Assembly: GCA_902581695.1 (NCBI GenBank)
Contig: CACHOW010000001.1
Span: 1-64,000, forward strand
Origin: an uncultured Pelagibacteraceae bacterium
GTDB taxonomy: Bacteria; Pseudomonadota; Alphaproteobacteria; Pelagibacterales; Pelagibacteraceae
Direction of reading: 5' to 3'
DNA: 64,000 nucleotides
The translations under genes were made by a program, and so were the position numbers. A model generated the notes under the pieces. It was not told the DNA's origin. It did not search any database and saw only the letters and a program-made list of their open reading frames with translations. Numbering within the stretch: the stretch's first letter is position 1; every line of letters starts with the position of its first letter. Below, piece by piece: positions 20,008-31,194 of the stretch.

Positions 20008-20084
<77 letters not shown>

Positions 20085-20090
20085 ATATAT

Positions 20091-20297
20091 TTAAATTCTA
20101 TTCTTTAGTTTATTTAACTTCTTAACTCTTTTAATATTTTCTTGAAGAATGCGTTTTTTTTTCTCTGAGGGTTTTTCGTAAGTATTTTTTAATTTTATAA
20201 TTTTAAAAAAACCATCTCTTTGAAGTTTTCTCTTTAAAACTCTCAGAGCCTGTTCAACATTATTATCTTTAACTTCTATCTTAATAAATACCTCCAA
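20091..20297 (-). CDS. rpsU: 30S ribosomal protein S21
   Basis: 'EQALRVLKRKLQRDGFFKIIKLKNTYEKPSEKKKR'. Confidence 0.93.
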   Translation of the reverse strand: MEVFIKIEVKDNNVEQALRVLKRKLQRDGFFKIIKLKNTYEKPSEKKKRILQENIKRVKKLNKLKNRI

Positions 20298-20348
20298 AAA
20301 AGCGATTAGATATCACTTTTAAAAAAAGATGTCTATTAATTTTCATAA

Positions 20349-20924
20349 TTAAATTGTGTTAGTCTTTTGTTGTTTTTCTTTTTCTTTTTTTTCTCTTTTT
20401 ATACGTCTTTCAGCTTTTTCAGTAGCTTCAACCAAGTCCTTTTGAGAAAAAAGATTTAGAGCAACTGGATCTTTTGGATTTAAATTATTGTAGTTCCAAT
20501 AGCTTTTATTTCTTATAGAAGTGACAGTATTTTTTGTTATGCTAACCAACCTTGCTATTTGAGAATCTTTTAGAATGTTATGATTCTTAATTAACCAAAG
20601 AGCGGAGTCTGGTTTGTCCTGTCTTTTTGATAGAGGGATATATTTTTTAATCTTTTGCTCACTATTAGAAATTTCTATATCAGTATTTTTAATTTGGAGA
20701 GGTCTATTTTCATCTTTAGATGAAAGTTGAATTTCTTCCCTTGAAAGCTGACCAGAAATTATAGGATTATAAGCCTTAATACCTTTTGCAACCTCACCAT
20801 CTGCTATACCTTGGATTTCAACTTCATGCATATTACAGAAATTTGCAATTTGTTTAAATGTTAGTGTAGTATTTTCAACTAACCAAACAGCTGTTGCCAT
20901 TGGCATTAGTGGAGTGTTAGACAT
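20349..20924 (-). CDS. DUF1013 family transcriptional regulator (TrcR-like)
   Basis: 'LMPMATAVWLVENTTLTFKQIANFCNMHEVEIQGIADGEV' and a second helix-turn-helix 'LIKNHNILKDSQIARLVSITKNTVTSIRNKSYWN'. Confidence 0.85.
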   Translation of the reverse strand: MSNTPLMPMATAVWLVENTTLTFKQIANFCNMHEVEIQGIADGEVAKGIKAYNPIISGQLSREEIQLSSKDENRPLQIKNTDIEISNSEQKIKKYIPLSKRQDKPDSALWLIKNHNILKDSQIARLVSITKNTVTSIRNKSYWNYNNLNPKDPVALNLFSQKDLVEATEKAERRIKREKKEKEKQQKTNTI

Positions 20925-21154
20925 TAGTCTTTCTTTTCAGATTTAAAGTTTTGAAATTTTTTATTAAATTTACTAATTCTACCTTTATCCATTAATTTTT
21001 GTTTTCCACCAGTCCAAGCAGAATGAGACTTTGGGTCAATTTCTAATTTTAGGATTTCTCCCTCCTTACCCCATGTTGACCTTGTCTCAAATTGACTGCC
21101 ATCTGTCATTTCAACTTTAATATTATGATAATTTGGATGAATATTTTTTTTCAT
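20924..21154 (-). CDS. rpmE: 50S ribosomal protein L31
   Basis: '[32 protein letters not shown]...HSAWTGG'. Confidence 0.95.
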   Translation of the reverse strand: MKKNIHPNYHNIKVEMTDGSQFETRSTWGKEGEILKLEIDPKSHSAWTGGKQKLMDKGRISKFNKKFQNFKSEKKD

Positions 21155-21189
21155 GACGAGATTTATAACAAAAGAATTTTTTAAAACAA

Positions 21190-21930
21190 TTAAAAGTTAT
21201 TAAGTTTTTCTGACAATTTTGAACTAATATCTGTACTAGACGCTATTATTTTAATATTCTTATTAGTTGAAAGATCAATATTATTAATTACCCCTCCCGC
21301 TTCTTTAACTAAAATAATTCCAGCAGCAATATCCCAAAGATTTAAATTATCTTGAAAGTAACCATCATATCTCCCTGAAGCTACATAAGCCATATCTAGT
21401 GCGGCACAACCAGATTTTCTATAAGGTAGATCTGGCTCATTTTTTATTTTTCCTCCAGTAACAAATAAACAATCATTGAGTTGATTTTTTTTTGATACTC
21501 TAATTCTGTGATTGTTATAAAAAGCTCCGTTATTTTTTTCTGCATAAAAAATTTCATTTTTTATTGGATCAAATATTACTCCAGAAACTATTTCTTCTTT
21601 TGATCTCAAAGCAATAGATATTGCAAAGTGGGGTATTCCGTGTAAGAAATTAACTGTACCGTCGATAGGATCAATTATCCAAGTATTAGTTTTATCTTTA
21701 TTATTTTCTGTTCCGTTTTCCTCACTAATAATTGAGTAATTGGGTTTAGCTTTTTTTAGTTCTTCAATAATTATTTTTTCAGCTTTTAAATCCGAATTTG
21801 TTACGAAATCTGTAGGACCTTTTTTTGATACTTGTAATTTTTCAATTTCACCAAAATCTCTAATTAATATTTTTGATGCTTTTTCACTAGCTTTAATCAT
21901 TATATTTAAGTTTGCAGAAATAGAATTCAT
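21190..21930 (-). CDS. suhB: Inositol monophosphatase family protein
   Basis: 'IISEENG', '[25 protein letters not shown]', '[16 protein letters not shown]'. Confidence 0.93.
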   Translation of the reverse strand: MNSISANLNIMIKASEKASKILIRDFGEIEKLQVSKKGPTDFVTNSDLKAEKIIIEELKKAKPNYSIISEENGTENNKDKTNTWIIDPIDGTVNFLHGIPHFAISIALRSKEEIVSGVIFDPIKNEIFYAEKNNGAFYNNHRIRVSKKNQLNDCLFVTGGKIKNEPDLPYRKSGCAALDMAYVASGRYDGYFQDNLNLWDIAAGIILVKEAGGVINNIDLSTNKNIKIIASSTDISSKLSEKLNNF

Positions 21931-21934
21931 AGAA

Positions 21935-22495
21935 TTAAATTTTTTTTATGTACTCAAGATTTCGAGTATCAACCATTACCTCATCCCCAGACTCAATAAA
22001 CGGAGGCACTTGAATATTTAAACCATTGCTTAAAACTGCAGGTTTATATGAGGACGAAACTGTTTGTCCTTTTAAAGCAACATCTGTCGTCTCAATTTTA
22101 CAAGTTACTTGATTTGGTAAATCTACAGCTATAGGAAGCTCGTTGTAAAAACTTATAGACACCCTCAAATTTTCAGTAAGTAATTTTCCCTTCTCACCTA
22201 TTATATCTTTCTTGATTTCTATTTGTTCGAACGTTTTTGGGTCCATAAAGAAATAGTTGATTTCATCTTTATATAAAAAATTGTAACTTACCTCTTCCAA
22301 GGAAGCTTTTTCTACGTTTTCACTAGATCTAAACCTTTCGTTAAGTTTGGTATTTTTGCTTACACTTTTCATCTCAACTTGAGCAAATGCACCACCTTTA
22401 CCAGGTTTAACATGTTGAGTTTTAAGTACTTGCCATAAATCATTTTTATATTCCAGCAGCATACCTATTCTTATTTCACCAGCATTAATTTTCAT
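21935..22495 (-). CDS. efp: Elongation factor P
   Basis: 'QHVKPGKGGAFAQVEMKS', 'GDEVMVDTRNLEY'; EF-P KOW/OB layout. Confidence 0.95.
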   Translation of the reverse strand: MKINAGEIRIGMLLEYKNDLWQVLKTQHVKPGKGGAFAQVEMKSVSKNTKLNERFRSSENVEKASLEEVSYNFLYKDEINYFFMDPKTFEQIEIKKDIIGEKGKLLTENLRVSISFYNELPIAVDLPNQVTCKIETTDVALKGQTVSSSYKPAVLSNGLNIQVPPFIESGDEVMVDTRNLEYIKKI

Positions 22496-23106
22496 TTTAA
22501 TTTTTTAATTGCCTCTATTGGTTTTAATTTTTTATTATTCCAAACGTAGCCTGAGATAGCTAAAAAGTTAGCTTTATTCAATAGTAGTTTTTTATAATTG
22601 TTTGAATTGATACCACCAATAGCTACAATTGGAGTTTTTGTAATCGTTTTTACCTTTTTCAATAAATTTAGATTTGCTTTGTACTTAGTTTTTTTTGTTG
22701 TTGAATCGTAAAATGCCCCAAATGCTAAATAGTCAGCCTTATCTTTAATAGCTAATTTCGCAAGTTTGATAGAATTATGACAGGTGACTCCAATAATTTT
22801 ATTTTTAATAATTTTTCTAGCTTTAGTTATTTTCATATCATTTTGACCTAAATGACATCCATCTGAATTTAGTTTTTTTGCGAGCAAAACATCATCATTT
22901 ACCAAAAATTTCGTTTTATATTTCTTGCAAATTTTTTGAGTTTTTTTTCCTATAGAAAATTTCTTCTTAAAAGATAGGTTTTTCAGTCTTAGTTGAAAAA
23001 AGACAATTTTTTTTTGTTTTAAAATTTTGTCTAAATCATCATAAAAAAACCTATTAATTCTATTTGGGGAAATTAGGTAAATAAACTTTTTTTTATTAAT
23101 TCTCAA
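22492..23106 (-). CDS. thiE: Thiamine phosphate synthase
   Basis: 'FLVNDDVLLAKKLNSDGCHLGQNDM', 'IIGVTCHN', 'ADYLAFGAFYDSTTK', 'PIVAIGGI'. Confidence 0.9.
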   Translation of the reverse strand: MRINKKKFIYLISPNRINRFFYDDLDKILKQKKIVFFQLRLKNLSFKKKFSIGKKTQKICKKYKTKFLVNDDVLLAKKLNSDGCHLGQNDMKITKARKIIKNKIIGVTCHNSIKLAKLAIKDKADYLAFGAFYDSTTKKTKYKANLNLLKKVKTITKTPIVAIGGINSNNYKKLLLNKANFLAISGYVWNNKKLKPIEAIKKLK

Positions 23107-24103
23107 TTTCCTTGGACCATTTTCCTTTAGCGGCCAAAGTATTCATCTTTGCCCGATGATTAAATACTTTTTGAGTACCCTCTAAATCTTGAATATTTTT
23201 CGACCAAAACCTTAGAGCACTTTGTTGAAGAGCTCGACCATATGAATAGCTCATTATAAAATTAGTTGTGTTGATCTTATTTATCAAATTGAGATTTTCT
23301 GTTGCCTTTATTTCTGATTGTCCTCCAGATAAAAAGGCAATACCCGGTACTTCTGATGGTACTGAGTTTTTTAGACACTCCAAAGTTAATTTTGCTACAT
23401 CTTCACTAGAAATTTGATCTTTTGAATTGTTTCCAGCCAAAATCATATTAGGTTTCAATATGATACCCTTTAAGTCAACTTTATGTAAGATAAGTTCCTC
23501 AAAACATTTTTTTATAACATCAGACGTTTTTTTAAGACAATCTTTTGCTGAATGATCTCCTTCCATTAAAACCTCTGGTTCAACAATCGGAACCATATTA
23601 CATTCTTGAACTAATGCGGAGTATCGAGCCAGAGCATGCGCATTAGTCTCCATTGATAGTTTGCTAGGATATTTCTTAGATATACTATAAACACCTCGCC
23701 ATTTTGTAAATTTTGCTCCAAGATTATTATATTCTTTTAATCTTTCTCTAAGACCATCCAAACCTTCAGTTATTTTTTCCCCTGGTGAGCCAGCTAAAAC
23801 TTTAGCACCAGTATCAACTTTTATACCTGGATGAGATCCCATACTTGAAATTAATTCTGGAATTTTATTTTTTTTTGAAGATATCTGCTTAATTGTTTCA
23901 TCATATAAGATAACACCACCAATACAATCTCTCATACTTGAAGAGCTAAAGAGAGTTTCCCTGAACAACAATCTATTTTCTGGAGTTGAAGGTACATTGA
24001 CGCCATCCAATCTTTTTGTCATTGTTCCTGTACTCTCATCAGCAGCTAAAATACCTTTTCCATTTCCAAGAATTTCTAATGCAATATTATTTAGTTCAGA
24101 CAT
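23096..24103 (-). CDS. Fructose-bisphosphate aldolase class I
   Basis: 'GILAADESTGTMTKRL', 'KFTKWRGVYSI', 'GIILKPNMILAG', 'GIAFLSGGQSE'. Confidence 0.96.
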   Translation of the reverse strand: MSELNNIALEILGNGKGILAADESTGTMTKRLDGVNVPSTPENRLLFRETLFSSSSMRDCIGGVILYDETIKQISSKKNKIPELISSMGSHPGIKVDTGAKVLAGSPGEKITEGLDGLRERLKEYNNLGAKFTKWRGVYSISKKYPSKLSMETNAHALARYSALVQECNMVPIVEPEVLMEGDHSAKDCLKKTSDVIKKCFEELILHKVDLKGIILKPNMILAGNNSKDQISSEDVAKLTLECLKNSVPSEVPGIAFLSGGQSEIKATENLNLINKINTTNFIMSYSYGRALQQSALRFWSKNIQDLEGTQKVFNHRAKMNTLAAKGKWSKEIEN

Positions 24104-24104
24104 A

Positions 24105-25283
24105 TTAATTTAAAGCTTTTATACCAGGAAGCTCTTTTCCTTCAAGATATTCTAAAAACGCACCACCAGCAGTTGAAACAAAGTTAAAATTATTAATTGC
24201 GTTTATTTGATTTAAAACTGCAATGGTGTCTCCACCTCCCGCAACAGAATAAATAGAATTATCAATATTTTTTTTTTTAATTTTTTCTGCAATTTCATAA
24301 CTACCTTTAGCAAAGTGTTTATTTTCAAAATAACCAGCGGGACCATTCCATAGAATTGTTTCACTTTGTTCAATAATATTTTTAATTTTATCTATAGTTT
24401 TTGGTCCAATATCTAAAATTAAATCATCATTTGTTACCTCATTTAGCTCTTTAATTCGAGCTTTGTCGTTCATATTTTTTCCCACAACAACATCTTCAGG
24501 ATAAATGACTGAACAAGAATTAGTTTTTGCTTTTTCAAAGATATCATCAATAATTGACTTGCAATTATCCTCTTTGATTGATTTGCCTATTGGATTTCCT
24601 AGATAGTCAAGGATATTATTTGCCATTCCTCCCACAATAATAATGTTATCAAACTTAGGAATTAAATTTTTGATCATGCCAATTTTAGTCGAGATTTTTG
24701 AACCTCCAATAATACATGAAATTGGCTTTTTAATTTCACTTGTTACTTTTTTTAATGCATTAATCTCGGTTTCTAGTTGTAGTCCTGCATAAGATGGTAA
24801 AAATTCAGTAATTCTACTTACTGAGGCATGAGCCCTGTGAGAACAAGAAAATGCATCATTCACAAACATATCTGCAAGTGTTGCTAGATGTTTTGAAAAA
24901 TTTAAATCATTTTCTTCCTCTTCTTTATAAAATCTAATATTTTCAAAAAAAACTATTTGATCTTTTGAGTTTTTAAACAAATCCTCTTTTTTTAATTTAA
25001 AAATATCTTCTTCAATTAAGCTGACTTTTTGATTAATTTTTTTTTCTAAATATTTACAGATTGGCTTTAGAGAAAGGTCTTTGTTAATTTTACCTTTTGG
25101 TCGTCCGACATGAGAAATAACTAAAATTTTAGATTTTTTTTTGATTAAAAAATTAATTACTGGCAATATTTTATCAATTCTTGTTTGGTCAATAATAATT
25201 TTATTTTTTAAAGGGACATTTAAATCAAGTCTTAGTAGAATATTTTTATCTTTGAGATTTTCTTGATCTTTAATGTAATTCAT
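24105..25283 (-). CDS. pgk: Phosphoglycerate kinase
   Basis: 'LLRLDLNVPLKN', 'SHVGRPKG', 'FVNDAFSCSHRAHAS', 'VAGGGDTIAVL'. Confidence 0.97.
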   Translation of the reverse strand: MNYIKDQENLKDKNILLRLDLNVPLKNKIIIDQTRIDKILPVINFLIKKKSKILVISHVGRPKGKINKDLSLKPICKYLEKKINQKVSLIEEDIFKLKKEDLFKNSKDQIVFFENIRFYKEEEENDLNFSKHLATLADMFVNDAFSCSHRAHASVSRITEFLPSYAGLQLETEINALKKVTSEIKKPISCIIGGSKISTKIGMIKNLIPKFDNIIIVGGMANNILDYLGNPIGKSIKEDNCKSIIDDIFEKAKTNSCSVIYPEDVVVGKNMNDKARIKELNEVTNDDLILDIGPKTIDKIKNIIEQSETILWNGPAGYFENKHFAKGSYEIAEKIKKKNIDNSIYSVAGGGDTIAVLNQINAINNFNFVSTAGGAFLEYLEGKELPGIKALN

Positions 25284-26284
25284 TAAGAAATTTTATGAAG
25301 GTATTGAACTATATCACACATTCTATTAGAAAAGCCCCACTCATTATCGTACCAAGCTGAAATTTTACCCATATTTTTTCCAACAACATTAGTCAAACTT
25401 GCATCAACAATTGATGAAGCAGGGTGGTGGTTAAAGTCTATGGATACTAGTTTCTCTTTAGTAATTTCAAGTATCTTATTTTCTTTACTAAAACTTTCAA
25501 AAGCTGAATTAATTTTTTCAATACTTAAATCTTTTTTTGTGCAAAAAACAAGTTCGATCAAAGAAACATTTGGAGTAGGTACTCTCATTGCTACACCCTC
25601 TAATTTCCCTTTTAAAGAGGGGATAATTTCACCAATTGTTTTGGATGCACCAGTTGAAGTTGGTACAATAGATTGGCCTGCAGAACGAGCCCTTCTTGGA
25701 TCTTTGTGGGAATTATCTAAAATTCTTTGATCACTTGTAAAAGCGTGGATCGTTGTCATAAAACCTTTTTCTATTTCAAAATTTTCATTTAAAACATGAG
25801 CCACTGGAGCAAGACAATTTGTTGTGCATGATGCAGCTGAAATTATCTTATCATTTTTTTTCAATTCTGACTCATTTACTCCAAATACAATAGTTTTATC
25901 TGCATTTTTACAAGGAGCTGAAACAATAACTTTTTTTGCTCCATTATTTAGATGAGGCTCTAATTTATCTTTAGAGTTAAATTTGCCAGTGCATTCAAAA
26001 ACATAATCTACGTTATATTTTTTCCAATCAATATTATCCAAATCCGTTTCTTGACTAAATGTAATTTTATTTTTGTTGATGATTAAATGCTTTTCATCAT
26101 AACCTATGTTTGCATTAAATTTCCCATGAATTGAGTCATATTTTAATAGAGCTGAACAAGCTTCAGAATTTGTTCTATTATTAATATGTTTAATTTCAAT
26201 ATTTTTATTATCATTTTCTATTACAGATCGAATAATCATTCTTCCAATTCTTCCCATTCCATTTATTCCAATTTTTATTTTCAT
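25283..26284 (-). CDS. gap: Glyceraldehyde-3-phosphate dehydrogenase
   Basis: '[16 protein letters not shown]', '[17 protein letters not shown]', '[12 protein letters not shown]'. Confidence 0.97.
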   Translation of the reverse strand: MKIKIGINGMGRIGRMIIRSVIENDNKNIEIKHINNRTNSEACSALLKYDSIHGKFNANIGYDEKHLIINKNKITFSQETDLDNIDWKKYNVDYVFECTGKFNSKDKLEPHLNNGAKKVIVSAPCKNADKTIVFGVNESELKKNDKIISAASCTTNCLAPVAHVLNENFEIEKGFMTTIHAFTSDQRILDNSHKDPRRARSAGQSIVPTSTGASKTIGEIIPSLKGKLEGVAMRVPTPNVSLIELVFCTKKDLSIEKINSAFESFSKENKILEITKEKLVSIDFNHHPASSIVDASLTNVVGKNMGKISAWYDNEWGFSNRMCDIVQYLHKIS

Positions 26285-28284
26285 AATTTTTCTTTAATTT
26301 TTTTAATTATATTATCGGCATCCAATCCAAAATGATTGTAGATCACTTTATATGGTGCACTTTTTCCAAAATCATTAATTCCAAAGTTTAATCCTTTTGC
26401 TCCTGTGTACTTTTTCCAGTAATGGGTTTCAGAGGCCTCTATTGAAACAACAAATTCAGTCTCATTTAAAATTTTGTTTTTGTAGTTTTCACTTTGTTGG
26501 TCAAATAATTCCTGACAAGGCATTGATATTACTTTTGAATAAATATTCTCTGTGGCTAATTTATGACAAATATCACTCGCTAAACTTGTTTCGGATCCAG
26601 ATGCTATTATTGTTAATTTTATATTATCTCCGGATCTTAAAACTTCATAAGCTCCAAACGATGACTTGTTCTCAGAAGAATCTTTAATTCTTATAGGATT
26701 AATTGCTTGCCTAGTTAGAGCAATAACACTTGGAGAATTTTCACTTTCAAGAGCTTTTTGCCAACATTCAAACGTTTCAATAAAATCAGCTGGTCTAAAA
26801 ACGTTTAAATTTGGAATTGATCTTAAACTAGTTAATTGTTCAATTGGTTGATGAGTGGGACCATCTTCTCCTAAGCCGATTGAATCATGAGTAAAAACAT
26901 AAATAACTTTTTGTTTCATCATTGCAGCTAATCTGATTGATGGTTTACAATAATCACTAAAAATTAAAAAAGTTCCTCCATATGGTATTAATCCACTATG
27001 AAGTGCAATACCATTCATTATTCCGCACATCGCATGCTCTCGTACACCATAATGAATATAATTTCCCAAAAAGTCGTTTGGTTTTATAATTTTATGATTT
27101 TTAGTTTTTGTATTATTTGAACCAGCTAGATCTGCTGAGCCACCAATTAAGTTTGGAAGTTTTGAAACAATTTCTAAAAATTTTTCAGAACATTTTCTTG
27201 TTGCCAGAGGCTCTAAAGTTTTTAAATAATTCGCTTTTACTTTTTCAATTGACCCAATAATGGTATCTCTAGAAAGGTTATATCCCGGGGGAAAATCTTT
27301 TTTGAATTTATTAGATATAGACCATCCTAGCCAACCTAATTTCTTGATTTTATTAATATAAATTTTTTCATGTTTCTCCGCTTTTTTTAATGCTTTATCA
27401 CCAATTGATTTCCACTCATTACTTAATTTTTTTGGAATTTCAAAAGCCCCAAAATTCCAATTTAATTTTTTTCTGACTAACTTAATTTCCTCATCACCTA
27501 AAGGACTTCCATGCGATGAGGCTTTGCCACCTTTATTTGGAGATCCATAACCGATTGTTGTTTTACATGAAATCGCAATAGGTTTTTTTGATTTTTGCGC
27601 TTTTTTAAGAGCCTTTGATATTTCTTTAAAATTATGACCGTTTATTTTTAGATAATCCCATCCATAGCTTTTGAATCTTTTTTCATGATCATCTGAAACT
27701 GCCAAACTAGTTGGACCATCAATTGAAATAGAATTATTGTCAAAAAGTAAAATAAGATTTTTTAACTTCAGGTGTCCTGCAAGACTTAAAGCTTCATGAC
27801 TAATCCCCTCCATTAAACAACCATCACCAGCTAAGACATAGGTTTTATGATCAATTATTTTTTTTCCAACTTGTTTTTTTAAAATTTCTTCTGAAATTGC
27901 AAAGCCAACTGCGTTAGATATTCCTTGCCCTAATGGTCCGGTAGTAGTTTCTATTCCAGTGTTAGGATGATACTCTGGATGACCTGCGCATATTGAGTCT
28001 AATTTTCTAAAATTTTTTATATTGTTTAATGATACACTTTTGTATCCTGTCAAATACAGAAGTGAGTATAACAACATAGATCCGTGACCAGCAGAAAGAA
28101 CAAATCTGTCTCTGTTAATCCAGTTTGGGTTTTTTGGGTTAAAATTTAAAAAATCTTTAAAAAGAACTGTTGCAACGTCAGCCATACCCATAGGCATTCC
28201 TGGATGTCCAGAATTAGCCTTCTGAACTGCATCAATAGATAAAAATCTAATACAATTAGCTAATTCTTTATATTGTTTACTCAA
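26281..28284 (-). CDS. tkt: Transketolase
   Basis: '[21 protein letters not shown]', '[14 protein letters not shown]', '[18 protein letters not shown]'. Confidence 0.97.
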   Translation of the reverse strand: MSKQYKELANCIRFLSIDAVQKANSGHPGMPMGMADVATVLFKDFLNFNPKNPNWINRDRFVLSAGHGSMLLYSLLYLTGYKSVSLNNIKNFRKLDSICAGHPEYHPNTGIETTTGPLGQGISNAVGFAISEEILKKQVGKKIIDHKTYVLAGDGCLMEGISHEALSLAGHLKLKNLILLFDNNSISIDGPTSLAVSDDHEKRFKSYGWDYLKINGHNFKEISKALKKAQKSKKPIAISCKTTIGYGSPNKGGKASSHGSPLGDEEIKLVRKKLNWNFGAFEIPKKLSNEWKSIGDKALKKAEKHEKIYINKIKKLGWLGWSISNKFKKDFPPGYNLSRDTIIGSIEKVKANYLKTLEPLATRKCSEKFLEIVSKLPNLIGGSADLAGSNNTKTKNHKIIKPNDFLGNYIHYGVREHAMCGIMNGIALHSGLIPYGGTFLIFSDYCKPSIRLAAMMKQKVIYVFTHDSIGLGEDGPTHQPIEQLTSLRSIPNLNVFRPADFIETFECWQKALESENSPSVIALTRQAINPIRIKDSSENKSSFGAYEVLRSGDNIKLTIIASGSETSLASDICHKLATENIYSKVISMPCQELFDQQSENYKNKILNETEFVVSIEASETHYWKKYTGAKGLNFGINDFGKSAPYKVIYNHFGLDADNIIKKIKEKL

Positions 28285-28342
28285 AAAATTATCCTGTCTA
28301 GACTAAGAAGATTTTATTTAATAATAATATAATTATATATAT

Positions 28343-28666
28343 ATGAATTCTGTAATCGAAAAAGAAAAAAAATTAAATTTAGCGTTAACAAAATTAAAAA
28401 ATCTCAATCTAAAAAATACTGGTATAAAAAAAAACATTGAAAATTTAGATGCACAGAAAAATCAATTAGAAATTGAAAAACAGGAATTAGAGGAAAAATA
28501 CAAAAGTTTGGTTAATGACTATAATGATTTAAGTAATAAACTGAGTGAAATTCAGAATCATGAAAAACATGAGATAAAAAAGCAAGAGCAGTTTTCAGAA
28601 AAAATTGATGAATTAAATCAAGAAACAGATAATTTACTAGACGAAATAGATAAATGGCAAACGTAA
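28343..28666 (+). CDS. Short coiled-coil protein in operon with zapA (candidate ZauP-like partner)
   Basis: Almost entirely heptad-rich E/K/L/N; overlaps zapA by 13 bp. Confidence 0.55.
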   Translation: MNSVIEKEKKLNLALTKLKNLNLKNTGIKKNIENLDAQKNQLEIEKQELEEKYKSLVNDYNDLSNKLSEIQNHEKHEIKKQEQFSEKIDELNQETDNLLDEIDKWQT

Positions 28667-29100
28667 GTATAAAATTTAATGGAAAAGAATTTTTGCTATC
28701 TTGTGATGATGGTCAAGAAGAGCATCTCGAGGAGCTGTTAATTCAAATTAATAAAAAATTTAATCAACTCAAAGATGATCTAGGAAATCTTGGAGAGAAT
28801 AAGCTTTTATTAATTACAGCAGTAAAAGTAATGGACGAATATCACGAAACAAAAAAAAAAGTTGAACAAAAAAAAGAAGAATTAAAAAATCTTTCTAATA
28901 AATTTAAAGAATTAAAATCTTTAATATATGAATATAGAGATAAAAAGGAAATGGAAATTATTGAAATAAATAAAAACCACAATGAACTAAAAGATGAAAT
29001 TGAAAAAAATCAAAAAAATTATGAAAAATTAATTGATGAAGCTGCTAATGAAATTTCAAGTTTTGTTGAAAAGGCAAGCTTAGAAGATTTATCTAAATAA
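28654..29100 (+). CDS. zapA: Cell division protein ZapA
   Basis: 'ANVSIKFNGKEFLLSCDDGQEEHLEELLIQINKKF...GENKLLLITAVKVMDEYHE' plus a long coiled-coil tail. Confidence 0.85.
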   Translation: MANVSIKFNGKEFLLSCDDGQEEHLEELLIQINKKFNQLKDDLGNLGENKLLLITAVKVMDEYHETKKKVEQKKEELKNLSNKFKELKSLIYEYRDKKEMEIIEINKNHNELKDEIEKNQKNYEKLIDEAANEISSFVEKASLEDLSK

Positions 29101-29106
29101 ATTCCT

Positions 29107-29658
29107 GTGAATAAATCAGAAATTAGAAAAGAAATATTAAAAATTAGAAAAAAAAATAGTTCTAAAAATCTAAAGATTAATTTTAAATCCATACTTCAGG
29201 TCTTAAAAAAATTCAGAAACACTGGCAAAATTATAGGTGGATACTATCCATATAATTATGAGGTTGATGTTATACAGATTTTAAAAAGACTTGATAAACA
29301 TAATTACCAGCTTTCATTACCAAAGATAAAAAAAAATTCTCAAATGGATTTTTTTCAATGGTCCCTAAAAGATCCACTTGATATAAATAAATACGGGATT
29401 CCCGAACCTGTTTCCGATGTAATTAAACATCCAGATATTTTATTATTACCCCTAGTAGCCTTTGATAAAGATTTAAATAGAATTGGTTATGGTGGTGGAT
29501 TTTATGACAGATATATAGAGAGATTAAAAAAAAAGAAAAAGATTCTATTAATAGGTTTGGCTTATTCTTTTCAAAAAGTAAAAAAAATACCAATAAATAA
29601 ACATGATATCCAATTAGATTGTATAATCACAAACAAGTTTAAGATTTTAAAAAATTAA
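29107..29658 (+). CDS. 5-formyltetrahydrofolate cyclo-ligase
   Basis: GTG start; 'KNTGKIIGGYYPYNYEVD', 'LLPLVAFDKDLNRIGYGGGFYDRYI'. Confidence 0.93.
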   Translation: MNKSEIRKEILKIRKKNSSKNLKINFKSILQVLKKFRNTGKIIGGYYPYNYEVDVIQILKRLDKHNYQLSLPKIKKNSQMDFFQWSLKDPLDINKYGIPEPVSDVIKHPDILLLPLVAFDKDLNRIGYGGGFYDRYIERLKKKKKILLIGLAYSFQKVKKIPINKHDIQLDCIITNKFKILKN

Positions 29659-30461
29659 TGAGAATATTATTTTTAGGAGATGTGGTGGGGATTTCTGGTT
29701 GTTCTAAGGTAACGAATAATCTTCTTGATCAAATAGAAAAAAATAAAATTGATTTTGTAATTATAAATGCAGAAAATGCTGCTGAAGCAGGAGTGGGGTT
29801 AACAAAAGAAATTTGTGAGGATTTTTTTAAATGTGGAGTAAACGTAATTACAACGGGAAATCATGTTTGGGACCAAAAAGAAATTATGAATTTTATTGAA
29901 AATGAAAATAGGTTACTTAGACCTAAAAATTTATTTGAACCTGCTCCTGGATTAGGATTTCAGATTTATACAATTGAAAATAACATAAAAGTTGGTGTTC
30001 TAAATTTAATGGGAAACGTTTTTATGAAAAAAAGTGACGACGTTTTTGAAACTTCAAAAAAATTTTTGAATAACTATAAATTAAAAGAAGATTATGATTA
30101 TCTTATAGTTGACTTTCATGGAGAAATCACGAGTGAAAAAAATGCTATAGGACATTTTTTTGATGGCAAAGCTACGCTTGTAATTGGTACTCATACACAT
30201 ATACCAACAAACGATGCTAGACTTTTGAAAAATGGCACAGCTTATCAAACAGACGCAGGAATGTGTGGTGATTATGATTCAGTCATTGGAATGAATAAAG
30301 ATAATTCGTTAAATAGATTTCTGAAAAAAGACTCTGTAAAACATTTTCCTGCGAAAGGTGATGCTACTTTAAGTGGAGTAATAGTTGATTGTGATTTAGA
30401 AACTGGATTAGCTAAAAAAATTAAAAGCTATATTTATGGAGGCATGTTAAATAATACATAA
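29658..30461 (+). CDS. YmdB-like metallophosphoesterase (TIGR00282 family)
   Basis: 'MRILFLGDVVGISG', 'VIINAENAAEAGVGLT', 'TTGNHVWDQKEI', 'DFHGEITSEKNAIGHFFDGKATLVIGTHTHIPTNDARLL'. Confidence 0.94.
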   Translation: MRILFLGDVVGISGCSKVTNNLLDQIEKNKIDFVIINAENAAEAGVGLTKEICEDFFKCGVNVITTGNHVWDQKEIMNFIENENRLLRPKNLFEPAPGLGFQIYTIENNIKVGVLNLMGNVFMKKSDDVFETSKKFLNNYKLKEDYDYLIVDFHGEITSEKNAIGHFFDGKATLVIGTHTHIPTNDARLLKNGTAYQTDAGMCGDYDSVIGMNKDNSLNRFLKKDSVKHFPAKGDATLSGVIVDCDLETGLAKKIKSYIYGGMLNNT

Positions 30462-30468
30462 TGAATTT

Positions 30469-31191
30469 ATGGCAGGTCATTCGCATTGGGCAGGTATCAA
30501 ACATAAAAAAGGAAAGGCTGATAAACAAAGGTCTAAAATTTTTTCAAAACTATCTAAGGAAATCACTGTAGCTGCAAAGCTTGGTGATAAAGATCCTGGT
30601 ATGAATCCAAGATTAAGATCTGCAATTCAAGCAGCAAGATCTGCAAATATGCCTAAAGATAATATTGATAGAGCTATAGATAAATCATCAATAAACAATG
30701 AAATTAATTTTGAAAATTTAAGATATGAAGGATTTGGACCTGAAAAAGTAGCAGTTATAGTAGAGGCTCTCACAGATAATAAAAATAGAACAGCTTCAAA
30801 AATCAGAACTATTTTTCATAAAGCAGGAGGCAGTCTAGGTACCCAAGGATCAGCTTCGCACAACTTTAATCAATTAGGGGTAATTAAAATTGATAAAAAG
30901 GAGGTTTCTGAAGAACGTATTTTTGAATTAGCTATTGATGCGGGTGCTGATGAATGCAAATCAAAATCAGATTTTCATGAAATTCAATGTTCAGTTAATG
31001 ATATTTATAATGTCAAAAAAGAATTAGAAAAAGAAATTTCCAATTTTGTATCTACCGAAATAGAATGGATACCTCTTAATAGTGTTAAAGTTACTGATGA
31101 AAAAAAAGAGGATTTGATAAACTTTTTTATGTCCTTAGAGGAGGAGGATGATGTACAAAACGTTTATTCAAATGTGGAGTTAAAAAAGTAA
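30469..31191 (+). CDS. yebC: YebC/PmpR family transcriptional/translation regulator
   Basis: 'MAGHSHWAGIKHKKGKADKQRSKIFSKLSKEI', 'YEGFGPEKVAVIVEALTDNKNRTASKIR'. Confidence 0.97.
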   Translation: MAGHSHWAGIKHKKGKADKQRSKIFSKLSKEITVAAKLGDKDPGMNPRLRSAIQAARSANMPKDNIDRAIDKSSINNEINFENLRYEGFGPEKVAVIVEALTDNKNRTASKIRTIFHKAGGSLGTQGSASHNFNQLGVIKIDKKEVSEERIFELAIDAGADECKSKSDFHEIQCSVNDIYNVKKELEKEISNFVSTEIEWIPLNSVKVTDEKKEDLINFFMSLEEEDDVQNVYSNVELKK

Positions 31192-31194
31192 ATT

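Noticed and set aside
26397-26851. Plus-strand ORFs antisense to tkt
   Set aside because: Fully inside a high-confidence transketolase gene; shadow ORFs.
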